A DNA stretch of 64,000 nucleotides from NCBI GenBank assembly GCA_963741385.1, contig CAVUHO010000003.1, positions 124,001-188,000 on the forward strand. The letters run 5' to 3'. The stretch is from Sulfomarinibacter sp963741385. GTDB lineage: Bacteria; Acidobacteriota; Thermoanaerobaculia; Thermoanaerobaculales; Sulfomarinibacteraceae. This document shows, in pieces, positions 20,304 through 28,593 of this stretch; position 1 is the first letter of the stretch; every line of letters starts with the position of its first letter. Below the pieces are notes generated by a model that saw nothing but the letters and a program-made list of their open reading frames with translations, made no database searches and had not been told where the DNA came from. The position numbers and the translations under genes are program-made.

Positions 20304-21341
20304 TCAGTGGGAGTCGGCCATGGACGCAAGCCACGCCAGCGGGCGTTGAGCCCCGACGCACAGCAGCCGCATTCCCACGGCGCCTTTTTCCGTCATGAGA
20401 TCGGCCCGGTCGGCGCCCCGGTCGGCGGCGGGGATCTTCGACGCCGCCTGTTCGATCAGGGCTTCGGTGGCCGCGTCGAGGGTCGACGCCAGGATCCGGC
20501 CGTCGAGACCGACGATGGCGGCGGGTCGCGGGAGGGCGCCGAGGAGCCCCACCAGCAGATCCCGGTAGAGCGCCGTTCGTCCCACCATGGTGTTTTCGAC
20601 CTCCTGCTGGCGGTCGAGCACCGCGTTGAGCTGGCGGGCGACCGCGCCGAGTTCGTCCGTGTACTGCATCGCGGCCCGGCGGTCGAAGCTGCCGCCGGCG
20701 ATCGCCTCCGCGACCTCGGCCAACTCGTCGAGCCGTTCGAGGAGGGTCCGGTTCAACGCGCGCGACAGAAAGGCCAGGGAAAACAGCGCCAGCAGAACCA
20801 GGAGGGCGAGGACGGTTGCTCGTTGCGATGCGGTTGCCTGCGCTTGCCGGTCGGCCTCGACCATCGCCTGGTGGTTGATCTCCAGAAGATCGATGACGCC
20901 TGCCTTGACGGCTTCGAACTTCGGAAAGGTCTCCTCGTCGTAGGCGCGCAGGGGATATTCGGGCCTCGCTCCCAGCAGCTGGTCGCGGGCTGCGGCGAAG
21001 GCCGCGAACCGTTGTTCGATGTCCTCGATAACCGGCTCTTCCTCCGGGAGGGTGATGTTGGCTCGAGCGCGAGCTAACGCCTGATGGAAGGACTCTTCCG
21101 ACGCCTCGAGCGCGTGGCGCGCGTCGTTCTTGCCGAGGAGCAGTGCGAGGACCGCGCTGTCCTGGCGTTCCAGCGACTCCATCATGGCCGTGGAAGCGCG
21201 CACGCTGTCGAAGTTCTCCTTGAGCACCCGGCCGATGTTGCTGCCGAGGGTGTGGAAGCCGAGGGCCGCGCCGGCCGCGATGATGACGAGGAGGATCACC
21301 AGGTACCAGTAGCCGAGCAGGATTCGTGTGGCGAGCCGCAT
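20304..21341 (-). CDS. Orphan KinB-like membrane sensor with HAMP domain but no kinase
   Basis: A 345-residue membrane protein: TM helix 1 (about 8-30), a periplasmic helical sensor (31-180) with MESLERQDSAVLALLLGKND, TM helix 2 (about 180-200), a HAMP domain (NRTLLERLDELAEVAEAIAGGSFDRR), a coiled coil (LNAVLDRQQEVENTMV) and a degenerate PAS-like end (AAIVGLDGRILAS). There is no H-box and no ATPase domain. The sensor strongly resembles that of the KinB-like kinase at 33014 (ENMVDALERQDSGVLLVYLG). It starts 2 bases after the TrkA gene of the same operon, which suggests it signals by contact with TrkA or another kinase. Confidence 0.85.
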   Translation of the reverse strand: MRLATRILLGYWYLVILLVIIAAGAALGFHTLGSNIGRVLKENFDSVRASTAMMESLERQDSAVLALLLGKNDARHALEASEESFHQALARARANITLPEEEPVIEDIEQRFAAFAAARDQLLGARPEYPLRAYDEETFPKFEAVKAGVIDLLEINHQAMVEADRQAQATASQRATVLALLVLLALFSLAFLSRALNRTLLERLDELAEVAEAIAGGSFDRRAAMQYTDELGAVARQLNAVLDRQQEVENTMVGRTALYRDLLVGLLGALPRPAAIVGLDGRILASTLDAATEALIEQAASKIPAADRGADRADLMTEKGAVGMRLLCVGAQRPLAWLASMADSH

Positions 21342-21343
21342 GG

Positions 21344-22000
21344 TCAGACCTTGGCCGCGAATCTGGCGACGGCGCTGGAGGATCCGATGACCATGAGAGT
21401 CTCGCCGGCCTGCAGCGCCTCGTCACGGCTCGGGTTGGCGACGATCTTGTCGCCTCGGTGGATGGCGACGACGGTGATGTCGAAGCGGCGGCGGACGTCG
21501 AGCTCGACCAGGGTCTTGCCCACGTACTGCGCGGGAACCTCGAGCTCGGCGAGCTCGATGTTATCGCCGAGGTCCACACGGTCGAGGACGTTGGGGTGCG
21601 AGAGTCGATAGGCAAGCCGCTGGCCCATCTCCACCTCGGGGCTCACAACCTCATGTGCGCCCACCGCCCGCAGCACGCGGGCGTGGAGGTCGCTGAGCGA
21701 ACGGGCGACGATGCGAGGCACACCGATCTGGCGCAGCAGCGCGGTCGCCAGGATCGAAGCCTCCATCGACTCGGCGCCGATGGCGACCACGGCGCACGAC
21801 ACCCGATCGAGCCGCAGGTTGCGCAGCGCCTCCTCGTCGGTCGCGTCGGCGCGAACCACGGCGTCGAGCTCGGTGGCCATCCGGTTGACCTCGTCCTCGT
21901 TGGTGTCGATGGCGAGCACGGTCTGACCCTCGCGCGCGAGGCTCGTGGCGACCATCCTCCCGAACATGCCGAGCCCAATGACGACAAACTCTCCGACCAT
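21344..22000 (-). CDS. ktrA: Potassium uptake regulatory protein TrkA/KtrA
   Basis: This 218-residue cytoplasmic protein has an N-terminal RCK Rossmann domain (FVVIGLGMFG at 5-14, AIDTNEDEV at the end of strand 2) and a C-terminal TrkA_C domain (LDVRRRFDITVVAIHRGDKIVANPS). A single RCK_N plus RCK_C and a length near 220 fit KtrA rather than the double-length TrkA of enterobacteria. The ATG at 22000 has a GGGAGG site 8 bases upstream; longer readings run into the TrkH gene in another frame. It regulates the membrane subunit encoded 14 bases upstream by binding nucleotides. The symbol is by family resemblance. Confidence 0.9.
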   Translation of the reverse strand: MVGEFVVIGLGMFGRMVATSLAREGQTVLAIDTNEDEVNRMATELDAVVRADATDEEALRNLRLDRVSCAVVAIGAESMEASILATALLRQIGVPRIVARSLSDLHARVLRAVGAHEVVSPEVEMGQRLAYRLSHPNVLDRVDLGDNIELAELEVPAQYVGKTLVELDVRRRFDITVVAIHRGDKIVANPSRDEALQAGETLMVIGSSSAVARFAAKV

Positions 22001-22014
22001 GCGAAAGCCTCCCT

Positions 22015-24123
22015 TCACCCGACCATGATTCTGGCCTCGGGGTAGCCGACGGCGGCCTGCCGCTTCCTGCCGAACAGGAGCGCGAGGCTCAACGGGCCGA
22101 TGCGGCCGATGAGCATGACAATGACAACCACCAGCTTGCCTGAAATCTTGAGTCCGGCCGTCGCGCCGAGTGAAAGGCCGACGGTGCCGAACGCACTCAC
22201 GGTTTCGAACACCAGCGGCAGAAAGCCCTGGTTCTCCAGCGCCATCAGCGCCGTCGCCCCGCCCACGACCACCAGCATCGCGACGACAGCGATCGCCGCG
22301 CAGCGGAACACAGTCTCGAGGCTGATCGTGCGTTTGAGCAGCACCACCCGCTGGCGGCCGCTGGCGATCGCCGGGATCGCACTGAGCAGCACCACCAGCG
22401 TCGTCGTCTTGATGCCGCCGCCGGTGCCTCCGGGCGAGGCGCCGACAAACATCAGCGCCATGACGAGCATCAACGTCGCCGGCTGCAGAGCGTCGAAGCC
22501 CACCGAGTTGAAGCCGGCGGTGCGGCAGGTCACGCTCTGGAACAGGGCGTTGACCAGCTTGTCGAGGGTGCCGAGGCCGGCCAGTCCGTGGTTCCACTCA
22601 GCGAGCGCGATCCCCACAAAACCGAACGCGGTCAGCGCGGCGGAGGCCAGGAGCACGATTCTCACCTGGGTCGCGAGCCCGACGTGGGCGCTGCTCTTGA
22701 GCCGCAACCAGGCAAAGGCGAGCACCGCGAATCCGAGTCCGCCGAGGGTGATCAACGTCGCCATCACCAGGAGAACCAACGGCTGATCCTGAAATCCCAC
22801 CAACGAGTCCGAGTAGAGGGCGAAGCCGGCGTTGCAGAAGGCGGAAACGGAGTGGAAGATCCCCAGCCAGGCGGCGGTCAACGGCGGTGCCCCGCGCTCG
22901 AATTCGACCGCACCGAGGATCGACGCGCCGATGCCCTCCACCAGCAGCGTGCTGACGACGATGAAGCCGATCAGCCGGTAGGCGGCCGCCACCGACGGCA
23001 GGTCGAGCATGGCCCCCAGCGCCTGCTCGCCGCGCAGGCCGAGCCCGCGCCCGAGCAGGAGGGCGGCGAAGGTGGACAGCACCATGATATTGAGGCCGCC
23101 GATCTGGATCAGGAGCAGGACCACAAACTGGCCGAAGAACGACAGGTCGTGCGGCGTGTCGAGAACGATCAGGCCGGTGACGCAGGCCGCGCTGGTTGCC
23201 GTGAAGAGGGCGTCGACCGGCTGCAGAGGCGTGGCGTGGGCTGAGGCCGCGGGAAAGGTCAACAACAGGGTTCCGAAGCCGATCAACACCACGAAGCTGA
23301 CCAGGATGAGCAGCGCCGGTCGTCCGTAGAAAAACTGGAGCACCTCGGCAATCAGGCTGCTGCGGGTCGCGAGAAGCACCAGAACGACGGCGTCGAAGGC
23401 GGCCAGGAGGGCGAGAGAGACCTCGGGCCGGGCGGCGGCCGCAATGGCGGCGGCCACGAGCACGAAAGGCGCGAAGACGTCCCAGCGCCCGCGTTTCGAC
23501 AACTTGCGAAGGAAGCCTCCGGCGACCGCGACCGCGAGCACCTGCAACGCGACGCAGACCGAATGTGCGGGCGCTCTCCAGCCGATTCCGTAGCCGACCA
23601 CCGCGACGGTTGCGACCAGGGCGATCGTCAGGAGATGGCGGGCTGCGGGGCCGTTGAGCGCGAGCCAGGCGGCAACGTCGTCATCCGGATCGGATGGCTC
23701 CCGGCCGAGGAGCGTGAAGCGCGTCCTGACTGAGAGCACAATGCGGCTCAGAAGATAGAAGTTCCACAGAACGACGAGGCCTGCGATCACCGGGTTGGCG
23801 ACCAACGGCGGGACGAACAGGCCGATGTTGATGGCGAAGATCGCCATGGCACCGTAGGGCCCCCAACGGCTGCGGCGCGTCTGCGCCAGGATCGTCATCG
23901 TCAGGAGGACGAGGATTCCCGCCGAGTAAATGACGCCGAACGGTGTGACTTCGTCGGATGGTCCGAAGTAGCTCTCCGGCATCGAGACCGCGAACTGCGC
24001 CAGCAGCGCAGCCGCCACCGCTCCCACCTGCCGCGCCATCTGCAGCCGGGCGCGCACGCCTGCGTGGTGCGCGTCGTCGGCGGCCGGGGGAAACATCTGG
24101 GGTCGCGGCATGGCATCGATCAT
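22015..24123 (-). CDS. ktrB: TrkH/KtrB potassium channel subunit with extra N-terminal membrane domain
   Basis: A 702-residue membrane protein. The C-terminal 430 residues are a TrkH/KtrB pore with four filter-like segments: TSAACVTGL, SVSAFCNAGF, SVTCRTAGFN and TVSAFGTVGLS. About 250 extra residues precede it and form several further helices (for example IYSAGILVLLTMTILA, WNFYLLSRIVLSVRTRF, HLLTIALVATVAVVGYG), which is longer than a standard KtrB of about 450 residues. The ATG at 24123 has GGAGG 11 bases upstream; an ATG 12 bases later is possible. It heads an operon ending with TrkA and the orphan sensor. Confidence 0.92.
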   Translation of the reverse strand: MIDAMPRPQMFPPAADDAHHAGVRARLQMARQVGAVAAALLAQFAVSMPESYFGPSDEVTPFGVIYSAGILVLLTMTILAQTRRSRWGPYGAMAIFAINIGLFVPPLVANPVIAGLVVLWNFYLLSRIVLSVRTRFTLLGREPSDPDDDVAAWLALNGPAARHLLTIALVATVAVVGYGIGWRAPAHSVCVALQVLAVAVAGGFLRKLSKRGRWDVFAPFVLVAAAIAAAARPEVSLALLAAFDAVVLVLLATRSSLIAEVLQFFYGRPALLILVSFVVLIGFGTLLLTFPAASAHATPLQPVDALFTATSAACVTGLIVLDTPHDLSFFGQFVVLLLIQIGGLNIMVLSTFAALLLGRGLGLRGEQALGAMLDLPSVAAAYRLIGFIVVSTLLVEGIGASILGAVEFERGAPPLTAAWLGIFHSVSAFCNAGFALYSDSLVGFQDQPLVLLVMATLITLGGLGFAVLAFAWLRLKSSAHVGLATQVRIVLLASAALTAFGFVGIALAEWNHGLAGLGTLDKLVNALFQSVTCRTAGFNSVGFDALQPATLMLVMALMFVGASPGGTGGGIKTTTLVVLLSAIPAIASGRQRVVLLKRTISLETVFRCAAIAVVAMLVVVGGATALMALENQGFLPLVFETVSAFGTVGLSLGATAGLKISGKLVVVIVMLIGRIGPLSLALLFGRKRQAAVGYPEARIMVG

Positions 24124-24320
24124 ACGCCGGCGGGACCTCCAGTCGCGGGGTTGATGCTCCCGAAGCCGGTTGCGGCATGAACTCTCGTTGTGAATCGATC
24201 GGCTGCGAGGTCTTGTTCCGGGGACGTGGCCCCGAAACCGCTGTAGGATGGTCGCCGCTCAGCCCCGCCGCGCACCGGAGACGACTCCGGACGGGACGGC
24301 CGGGGCACAAAGGGGGATCC

Positions 24321-24815
24321 ATGAAAAAGTCTTATCTGATGTTCGTGATGGTGTGCTGTGTTTTGGTCGCAGTGATCGGCTGCAGCAAGCCGGGGCCGGT
24401 GGTCGAGGCCGAGGCCGACGCGACGATGGACGCGGTCACGGACGAGATCGTCGCCGAGGATGCGGGAACTGCGGTCCGGAACGACGTCATCTTTGTCTGC
24501 AACTGTGGGCCTGACTGCACGTGCAAATCGGTGAGCACCGAGGCCGGCACCTGCATCTGCGGCAAGGAGCTGGCGGCTGCCCATGTCGTCAAGATCGAGG
24601 GCAACGAAGCGCTGCTGTGCACCTGCGGCGGCGACTGCACCTGCGCGATCAACGCCGACGACGAGACCAAGTGCGCGTGCGGCACCGACGTCCGGCGGGT
24701 GAGCCTGGAGGGCAGCGGCCTCTACTACTGCAACTGCGGTGGTTCGTGCACCTGCAACTTCATCTCCGACGAGCCGGGTACCTGCAGCTGCGGCATGGAG
24801 CTGGTCACCAGCTGA
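24321..24815 (+). CDS. Cysteine-rich lipoprotein with three C-x-C-G-x2-C-x-C repeats
   Basis: A 164-residue lipoprotein: the signal ends in the lipobox AVIGC, followed by an acidic linker. Residues about 60-164 consist of three repeats of about 40 residues. Each has six cysteines in the order C-x-C-G-x2-C-x-C, a spacer of ten, then C-x-C-G followed by two variable residues (CNCGPDCTC...GTCICGKEL; CTCGGDCTC...KCACGTDV; CNCGGSCTC...GTCSCGMEL). The GTCSCGMEL ends recall the CxxCGMxL of heavy-metal-binding domains, and the density recalls metallothionein. I infer metal or cluster binding at the envelope. The ATG follows GGGGGAT. Two short GC hairpins lie upstream (one at 24275-24290). Confidence 0.85.
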   Translation: MKKSYLMFVMVCCVLVAVIGCSKPGPVVEAEADATMDAVTDEIVAEDAGTAVRNDVIFVCNCGPDCTCKSVSTEAGTCICGKELAAAHVVKIEGNEALLCTCGGDCTCAINADDETKCACGTDVRRVSLEGSGLYYCNCGGSCTCNFISDEPGTCSCGMELVTS

Positions 24816-25008
24816 CCTTGTCAGCCCGGGCCGAAAGGACCAAACGCCCCACCCTCCGCAGCGGTAGGGTCACTCCTCCAAGCGTCCCTCGCGGGTCGGG
24901 ACGTCGCGGATGTGAAGTCGGGATAAAGAAGTGGAATTCGGGCGGCGCGGTGTGAAATAATCCGCGCTTCGCCGACATTTCCAAGGCAGAGTCGAAAGGA
25001 AGAGAGTC

Positions 25009-25821
25009 ATGCGTCACCCATCTTCGGTCCGTACGGCGGTTCTGGCAGTTGTGGTTTCGATGGCGTTCGTCACCCCTTCCACTTTTGCCGAAGACGACAA
25101 CGCCGATGTGGCTGAAGAGGCGAAGCTGTTGGCCAACGCCAACAACCCGCTGGCAAACATCGTGGCGTTCAACATCCAGAACTACTATTACTCCTCTCTC
25201 TACGGCACCGACGACAGCGCCAACACTGCCTGGCTTCGCTATGTGCGGCCCTTCGGTCGCTGGTTGCTGCGGGCCTCGTTGCCGATCGCAACGGTGCCGA
25301 CGCCCGCCTCGCCGGACCCGACATCGGGTCTCGGCGACTTCAACGCCTTCCTCGCCTACCTGGTCTCCGACCCGTCATCCCCCACGCAGTTCGGCGTCGG
25401 GCCGTTGATCGCGGCCCCCACTGCCACCGACGATGCCCTAGGTTCGGACACCTGGCAGGCGGGAGCGGCGGCGGTGTACTTCAACGCCAAGTCGCGCCGG
25501 GTGCAGTACGGCGGGTTGGTCACCTATCAGACCTCGTTTGCTGGCGATGGGACCGACGTCAGCCAGGCGGCCGTTCAGCCCTTCTACATGTTCCAGCTCG
25601 GCAAGGGCACGTATCTCCGCGGTGCGCCCGTCTGGGTGTACGACTTCGAGAACGACTCGTACAGCGTGCCGTTCGGTTTAGGGATCGGTCAGGTCATCAA
25701 AAACGACAAGACCGTCTATAACATATTTATCGAACCCCAGTGGACGATCCTCCACGACGGCGTCGGCCAGCCCGAGTTCACGGTCTTTGTCGGGCTCAAC
25801 ATCCAGTTCTTGCCGAAGTAA
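25009..25821 (+). CDS. Predicted outer-membrane beta-barrel protein
   Basis: A 270-residue exported protein: Sec signal (VLAVVVSMAFVTPSTFAED), then alternating hydrophobic strands with many aromatic residues (NYYYSSLYGT, AWLRYVRPFGRWLLRASLPIA, FNAKSRRVQYGGLVTYQTSF) and a final strand ending in FLPK. It resembles the loosely defined transporter/phenol-MetA-like outer-membrane family by layout only. GGAAGAG precedes the start. It lies 106 bases upstream of another secreted protein and may be coexpressed. Substrate unknown. Confidence 0.75.
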   Translation: MRHPSSVRTAVLAVVVSMAFVTPSTFAEDDNADVAEEAKLLANANNPLANIVAFNIQNYYYSSLYGTDDSANTAWLRYVRPFGRWLLRASLPIATVPTPASPDPTSGLGDFNAFLAYLVSDPSSPTQFGVGPLIAAPTATDDALGSDTWQAGAAAVYFNAKSRRVQYGGLVTYQTSFAGDGTDVSQAAVQPFYMFQLGKGTYLRGAPVWVYDFENDSYSVPFGLGIGQVIKNDKTVYNIFIEPQWTILHDGVGQPEFTVFVGLNIQFLPK

Positions 25822-25927
25822 CGCGGGGTGGAGATTCAAGGGTGGTGTCACGCCGCTGAGATCAGCCTGCGGAAGGGTTGCAGCGGTCTTCTTAGGTTCG
25901 AAAGTTTTAATGTCAAGGGAGAATGTC

Positions 25928-26617
25928 ATGAAGAATCAAAGAGTCCTGCGCATGGTGCTGGCGTCTGTGGTGGTGCTGACGATGGTGGGTTTCGCGGGCG
26001 TGGTGTCCGCTCAGGACGAATCGGCGGCACAGGCCGGTGAAAAGACCGGCGTCGAAGGCACGTTCGTCCGCGTTGCCGAGAACAACGAGGGTTTTGTCGT
26101 GCTTGGCTATACCACGGCCAACGGCTCGGTCAAGGAGAAGTGGATGCTTCTCAACGTCGGCATCACCCTTCAGGACGGCGTCAAACCTCAGAAGATCACC
26201 CGCGATCAGATCAAGCTCGTGACTCCGGACGACCAGGTGATCTCCCTCGCAACCCAGGAAGAGTTCATGAAAGGCTCCGGGGTGCTCGACCCGATGAACG
26301 CACGCGCCAACATGGAGTCGGAGTCGATCAATTACTTCCCGAACGGCCGCACCCGTCCCTGCCGCATCGGTTTCTTCGGCGACATGGACCGGGCCGTCGG
26401 CAACCTCGCCTTCAACCAGGTGGATGTGGACGACAGGTCGGCGTGCATGGGCAGGGTTTACTTCCAGGTGCCAGAAGGTGTCCAGTACGGCAACTACAAC
26501 CTCGACGTCCAGTTCGCCGACAGCATCGTCAGGGTTCCGTTCAAGATCATGACGAAGGAAGAGGCCAAGGCGTTCGACAAACAGTGGAAGGCAGCGGAGA
26601 AGGAAGAAAAGCACTAG
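25928..26617 (+). CDS. Secreted protein of unknown function
   Basis: A 229-residue protein with a Sec signal (VLASVVVLTMVGFAGVVSAQ). The ATG at 25928 has AGGGAG 7 bases upstream; an in-frame ATG 18 bases earlier is less well placed. The mature part is soluble and mixed alpha/beta (VRVAENNEGFVVLGYTTANG, ITRDQIKLVTPDDQVISLA), with two cysteines (RPCRIGFFG, SACMGRVYFQ) that could form a disulfide, and a lysine-rich C-terminus. I do not recognise the family. A 14-bp hairpin follows the stop. Confidence 0.75.
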   Translation: MKNQRVLRMVLASVVVLTMVGFAGVVSAQDESAAQAGEKTGVEGTFVRVAENNEGFVVLGYTTANGSVKEKWMLLNVGITLQDGVKPQKITRDQIKLVTPDDQVISLATQEEFMKGSGVLDPMNARANMESESINYFPNGRTRPCRIGFFGDMDRAVGNLAFNQVDVDDRSACMGRVYFQVPEGVQYGNYNLDVQFADSIVRVPFKIMTKEEAKAFDKQWKAAEKEEKH

Positions 26618-26634
26618 GACTGGCCGACCATTCT

Positions 26635-26667
26635 CACCGGTGTTCCCCTCGCGGGGGAACACCGGTG
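26635..26667 (+). terminator. Strong hairpin downstream of the secreted protein gene
   Basis: A perfect 14-bp stem (26635-26648 with 26654-26667) closes a 5-base loop 17 bases after the stop codon. There is no T-run, so it could be a terminator of unusual type, an RNA stabiliser or a recombination relic, because the truncated DUF1254 fragment begins 6 bases later. Confidence 0.5.
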
Positions 26668-26672
26668 ATCTG

Positions 26673-27017
26673 ATGACCCGCGCCCTCAACGTCTACAACA
26701 ACAGCTTCCGCGGCGCCTCGGCGATGGCCTTCTGGTCCTTTACCGTGTACGACAATCAGTCGCGCTCGATGCTGCAGACGCCGCAGAAATATCCACGCGC
26801 GGGCAGCCAGAGCTACCCGTCGCCCGCCGCCGAGGCCAGTGCCGATGGCTCGACAACGGTGTACTTCGGTCCGAAGCAGCCGCAGGGCGTCGCCCGCGGC
26901 AACTGGATTCAGACCATGCCAGGCAAGGGCTGGTTCACGATCATCCGGCTCTACAGCCCGCTGCCGTCGTTCTTCGACAAGACCTGGCGGCCGGGCGAGA
27001 TCGAGCTGGTGAAATAG
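26673..27017 (+). pseudogene. C-terminal fragment of a DUF1254/DUF1214 protein
   Basis: The 114-residue frame matches only the end of DUF1254/DUF1214 proteins, which are normally about 450-480 residues: FWSFTVYDNQSRSML, QSYPSPAAEASADGSTTVYF, NWIQTMPGKGWF and FFDKTWRPGEIE. The N-terminal three quarters are absent, and the sequence upstream is a hairpin and an unrelated gene. It is most likely a remnant of a deletion, although the frame is still open and an ATG is present. A good terminator follows. Confidence 0.75.
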
Positions 27018-27045
27018 GCGAACCGCGCCAGACCGATGATTCTTG

Positions 27046-27069
27046 ATGACGGCGCCTCGGCGCCGTCAT
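27046..27069 (+). terminator. Terminator hairpin after the DUF1254 fragment
   Basis: ATGACGGCGCC (27046-27056) pairs perfectly with 27059-27069 across a 2-base loop and is followed by TCGTTTCT. It separates the fragment from the PilZ gene. Confidence 0.65.
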
Positions 27070-27209
27070 TCGTTTCTGGAACTGGAGCTGCCGTTGTGTT
27101 TTTCGAACAAGATCAGCCGGCATCAGCTCACCTCGGTGTGAGGATCTTGCACGGAGAGAGGTTATAGTGGCCGCACTCTCTGCAATACACGATGAGAGGC
27201 GGCGTTCCG

Positions 27210-27932
27210 ATGGACCGGGGAGGTGCTGTGGTTAAGGACATTTCGGCGGTGCTCCTGGCGGGGATCGGCCGCGGCCCATTCAAGGCGGTCGCCCCGGTTC
27301 TCGACCGCCGCCACCTCAAGATCGAGCACATCACCGAGCCGGAAGATGCAGTTGCGCTCGCCTGCACCAAACCCTTCGACCTGGTGATTTTCGATGCCGA
27401 GCCCCAGCGGCTCGGGCTCGCCGAGCTGGTCGGCAGGCTTCGCACTCCGGGTTCCGCGAGCCGCTTCAGCTCCCTGATGGTGGTTGCTAGACCGGGCGCC
27501 GCGCAGGAGGCGGCCGAACTGATCGGCCTCGGCGTCAACCGCGTGGTGACTCTCGACATGAGCGAGGAGATCATCGACCGGTACGTCGCGGACCTCCTCG
27601 ATGTCGCACCGCGCGCCGCCGTCCGTTTCAAGGCGCGTCTGACCACCGTTCTCAACAGCGGCGCGATCGAGATCATCGGCCGCACGGCCAACGTGTCGGT
27701 GACCGGGATGTTGCTGCAGACCGCGACCAGGCTGGAGATCGGGCAACCGGTGGCGTTCGAGTTTCTCGCGAGCGACGGCGACGACATGGTCTCGGGAGAG
27801 GCCTGGGTCGTGCGCCACGCGGTTGCCGAGCGCGGCGGCGTCGACGGGATCGGACTGCGCTTTCTCCGATTTCACGGCGACGGCCGCGAACGCATCGAGG
27901 AAATCCTCACCAGAGCCTGCGTGGGTCCCTGA
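27210..27932 (+). CDS. Pseudo-receiver/PilZ-domain protein
   Basis: A 240-residue protein (an ATG 18 bases upstream at 27192 is the alternative start; the 27210 ATG has a better-placed AGAGG). Residues about 8-125 have receiver-like topology (FDLVIFDAEPQRLGLAELVGRLR), with an Asp-Ala-Glu in place of a clean phospho-acceptor loop, so phosphorylation is doubtful. The C-terminal 110 residues form a PilZ-like domain: VRFKARLTTVLNSGAIEIIGRTANVSVTGML. The c-di-GMP-binding RxxxR and D/NxSxxG motifs are partly kept (NVSVTG). A role as c-di-GMP effector is possible. Confidence 0.8.
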   Translation: MDRGGAVVKDISAVLLAGIGRGPFKAVAPVLDRRHLKIEHITEPEDAVALACTKPFDLVIFDAEPQRLGLAELVGRLRTPGSASRFSSLMVVARPGAAQEAAELIGLGVNRVVTLDMSEEIIDRYVADLLDVAPRAAVRFKARLTTVLNSGAIEIIGRTANVSVTGMLLQTATRLEIGQPVAFEFLASDGDDMVSGEAWVVRHAVAERGGVDGIGLRFLRFHGDGRERIEEILTRACVGP

Positions 27933-28077
27933 CCGCTTGGTGCGGACCGCCCCGGCCGCCGTTTCGCAGCCTCCCGCCGAATGCAGGTTGGGGTCGAATC
28001 GTGATAGTGTTTCCGCTTGCGAAATCCGTCCGAGAGATCGGAATTTATTGAAAGCTCTACAGTCTGGAGGAGACAAG

Positions 28078-28497
28078 ATGAAAAGAAACGTGCTGGTGGT
28101 GATCGTGGCGGTGTTGTTGCTGAGCGTGTCCGGGGCCTGGGCGCAACAGGAGATCGTCGACAATATGATGACCGCCTGTGCGACCGAGATCGAGACCTAC
28201 TGCAGCCAGGTGACCCCGGGTGAGGGCCGGCTGCTGGCCTGTGCCTATGCGCACGAGGACAAGCTCTCCGGAGAGTGCAGCTGGGCGATCTACAAAGGCG
28301 TCGCGGAGCTCGAGGCTTTCGTCGACGCGTTGGTCGAGGTCGTGACGGCCTGCGAGGACGATCTGATGAAGTTCTGCGCCGAAGTCGAACTCGGTGAGGG
28401 CCAGGTCGCGACCTGCCTGCTCGAGCACAAGGCCGAGGTCACCGAAGACTGCCGCGCGGCGGTCGAGGACACCGGTCTCGAGGTCGTCGAAAACTGA
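28078..28497 (+). CDS. Secreted protein with two GLG1-type cysteine-rich repeats
   Basis: A 139-residue protein with a Sec signal ending GAWAQ and two repeats of about 55 residues, each with four cysteines: ACATEIETYC...GRLLACAYAHEDKLSGEC and ACEDDLMKFC...GQVATCLLEHKAEVTEDC. This spacing matches the cysteine-rich GLG1 repeat (PF00839) known from eukaryotic Golgi protein 1 and from many bacterial exported proteins. Function in bacteria is not known. GGAGGAG lies 7 bases before the ATG, and a terminator follows. Confidence 0.88.
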   Translation: MKRNVLVVIVAVLLLSVSGAWAQQEIVDNMMTACATEIETYCSQVTPGEGRLLACAYAHEDKLSGECSWAIYKGVAELEAFVDALVEVVTACEDDLMKFCAEVELGEGQVATCLLEHKAEVTEDCRAAVEDTGLEVVEN

Positions 28498-28510
28498 CGA
28501 TCGCACGAAA

Positions 28511-28540
28511 ACGAGAAAAGGGCGGGGATCCACTCCGCCC
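28511..28540 (-). terminator. Terminator for the minus-strand dockerin-like gene
   Basis: GGGCGG (28520-28525) pairs with CCGCCC (28535-28540); on the minus strand the stem is followed by TTTTCTCGTTTTC. It lies about 55 bases beyond the stop codon of the gene ending at 28594. Confidence 0.6.
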
Positions 28541-28558
28541 CGGCAATTCATCGTGAGC

Positions 28559-28583
28559 GGGAGGGGTTGATCCCCTCCCTTTC
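28559..28583 (+). terminator. Terminator for the GLG1-repeat gene
   Basis: GGGAGGGG (28559-28566) pairs with CCCCTCCC (28572-28579) across a 5-base loop and is followed by TTTCATTT. Together with the minus-strand hairpin it forms a back-to-back terminator pair between convergent genes. Confidence 0.75.
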
Positions 28584-28593
28584 ATTTCGAGTC

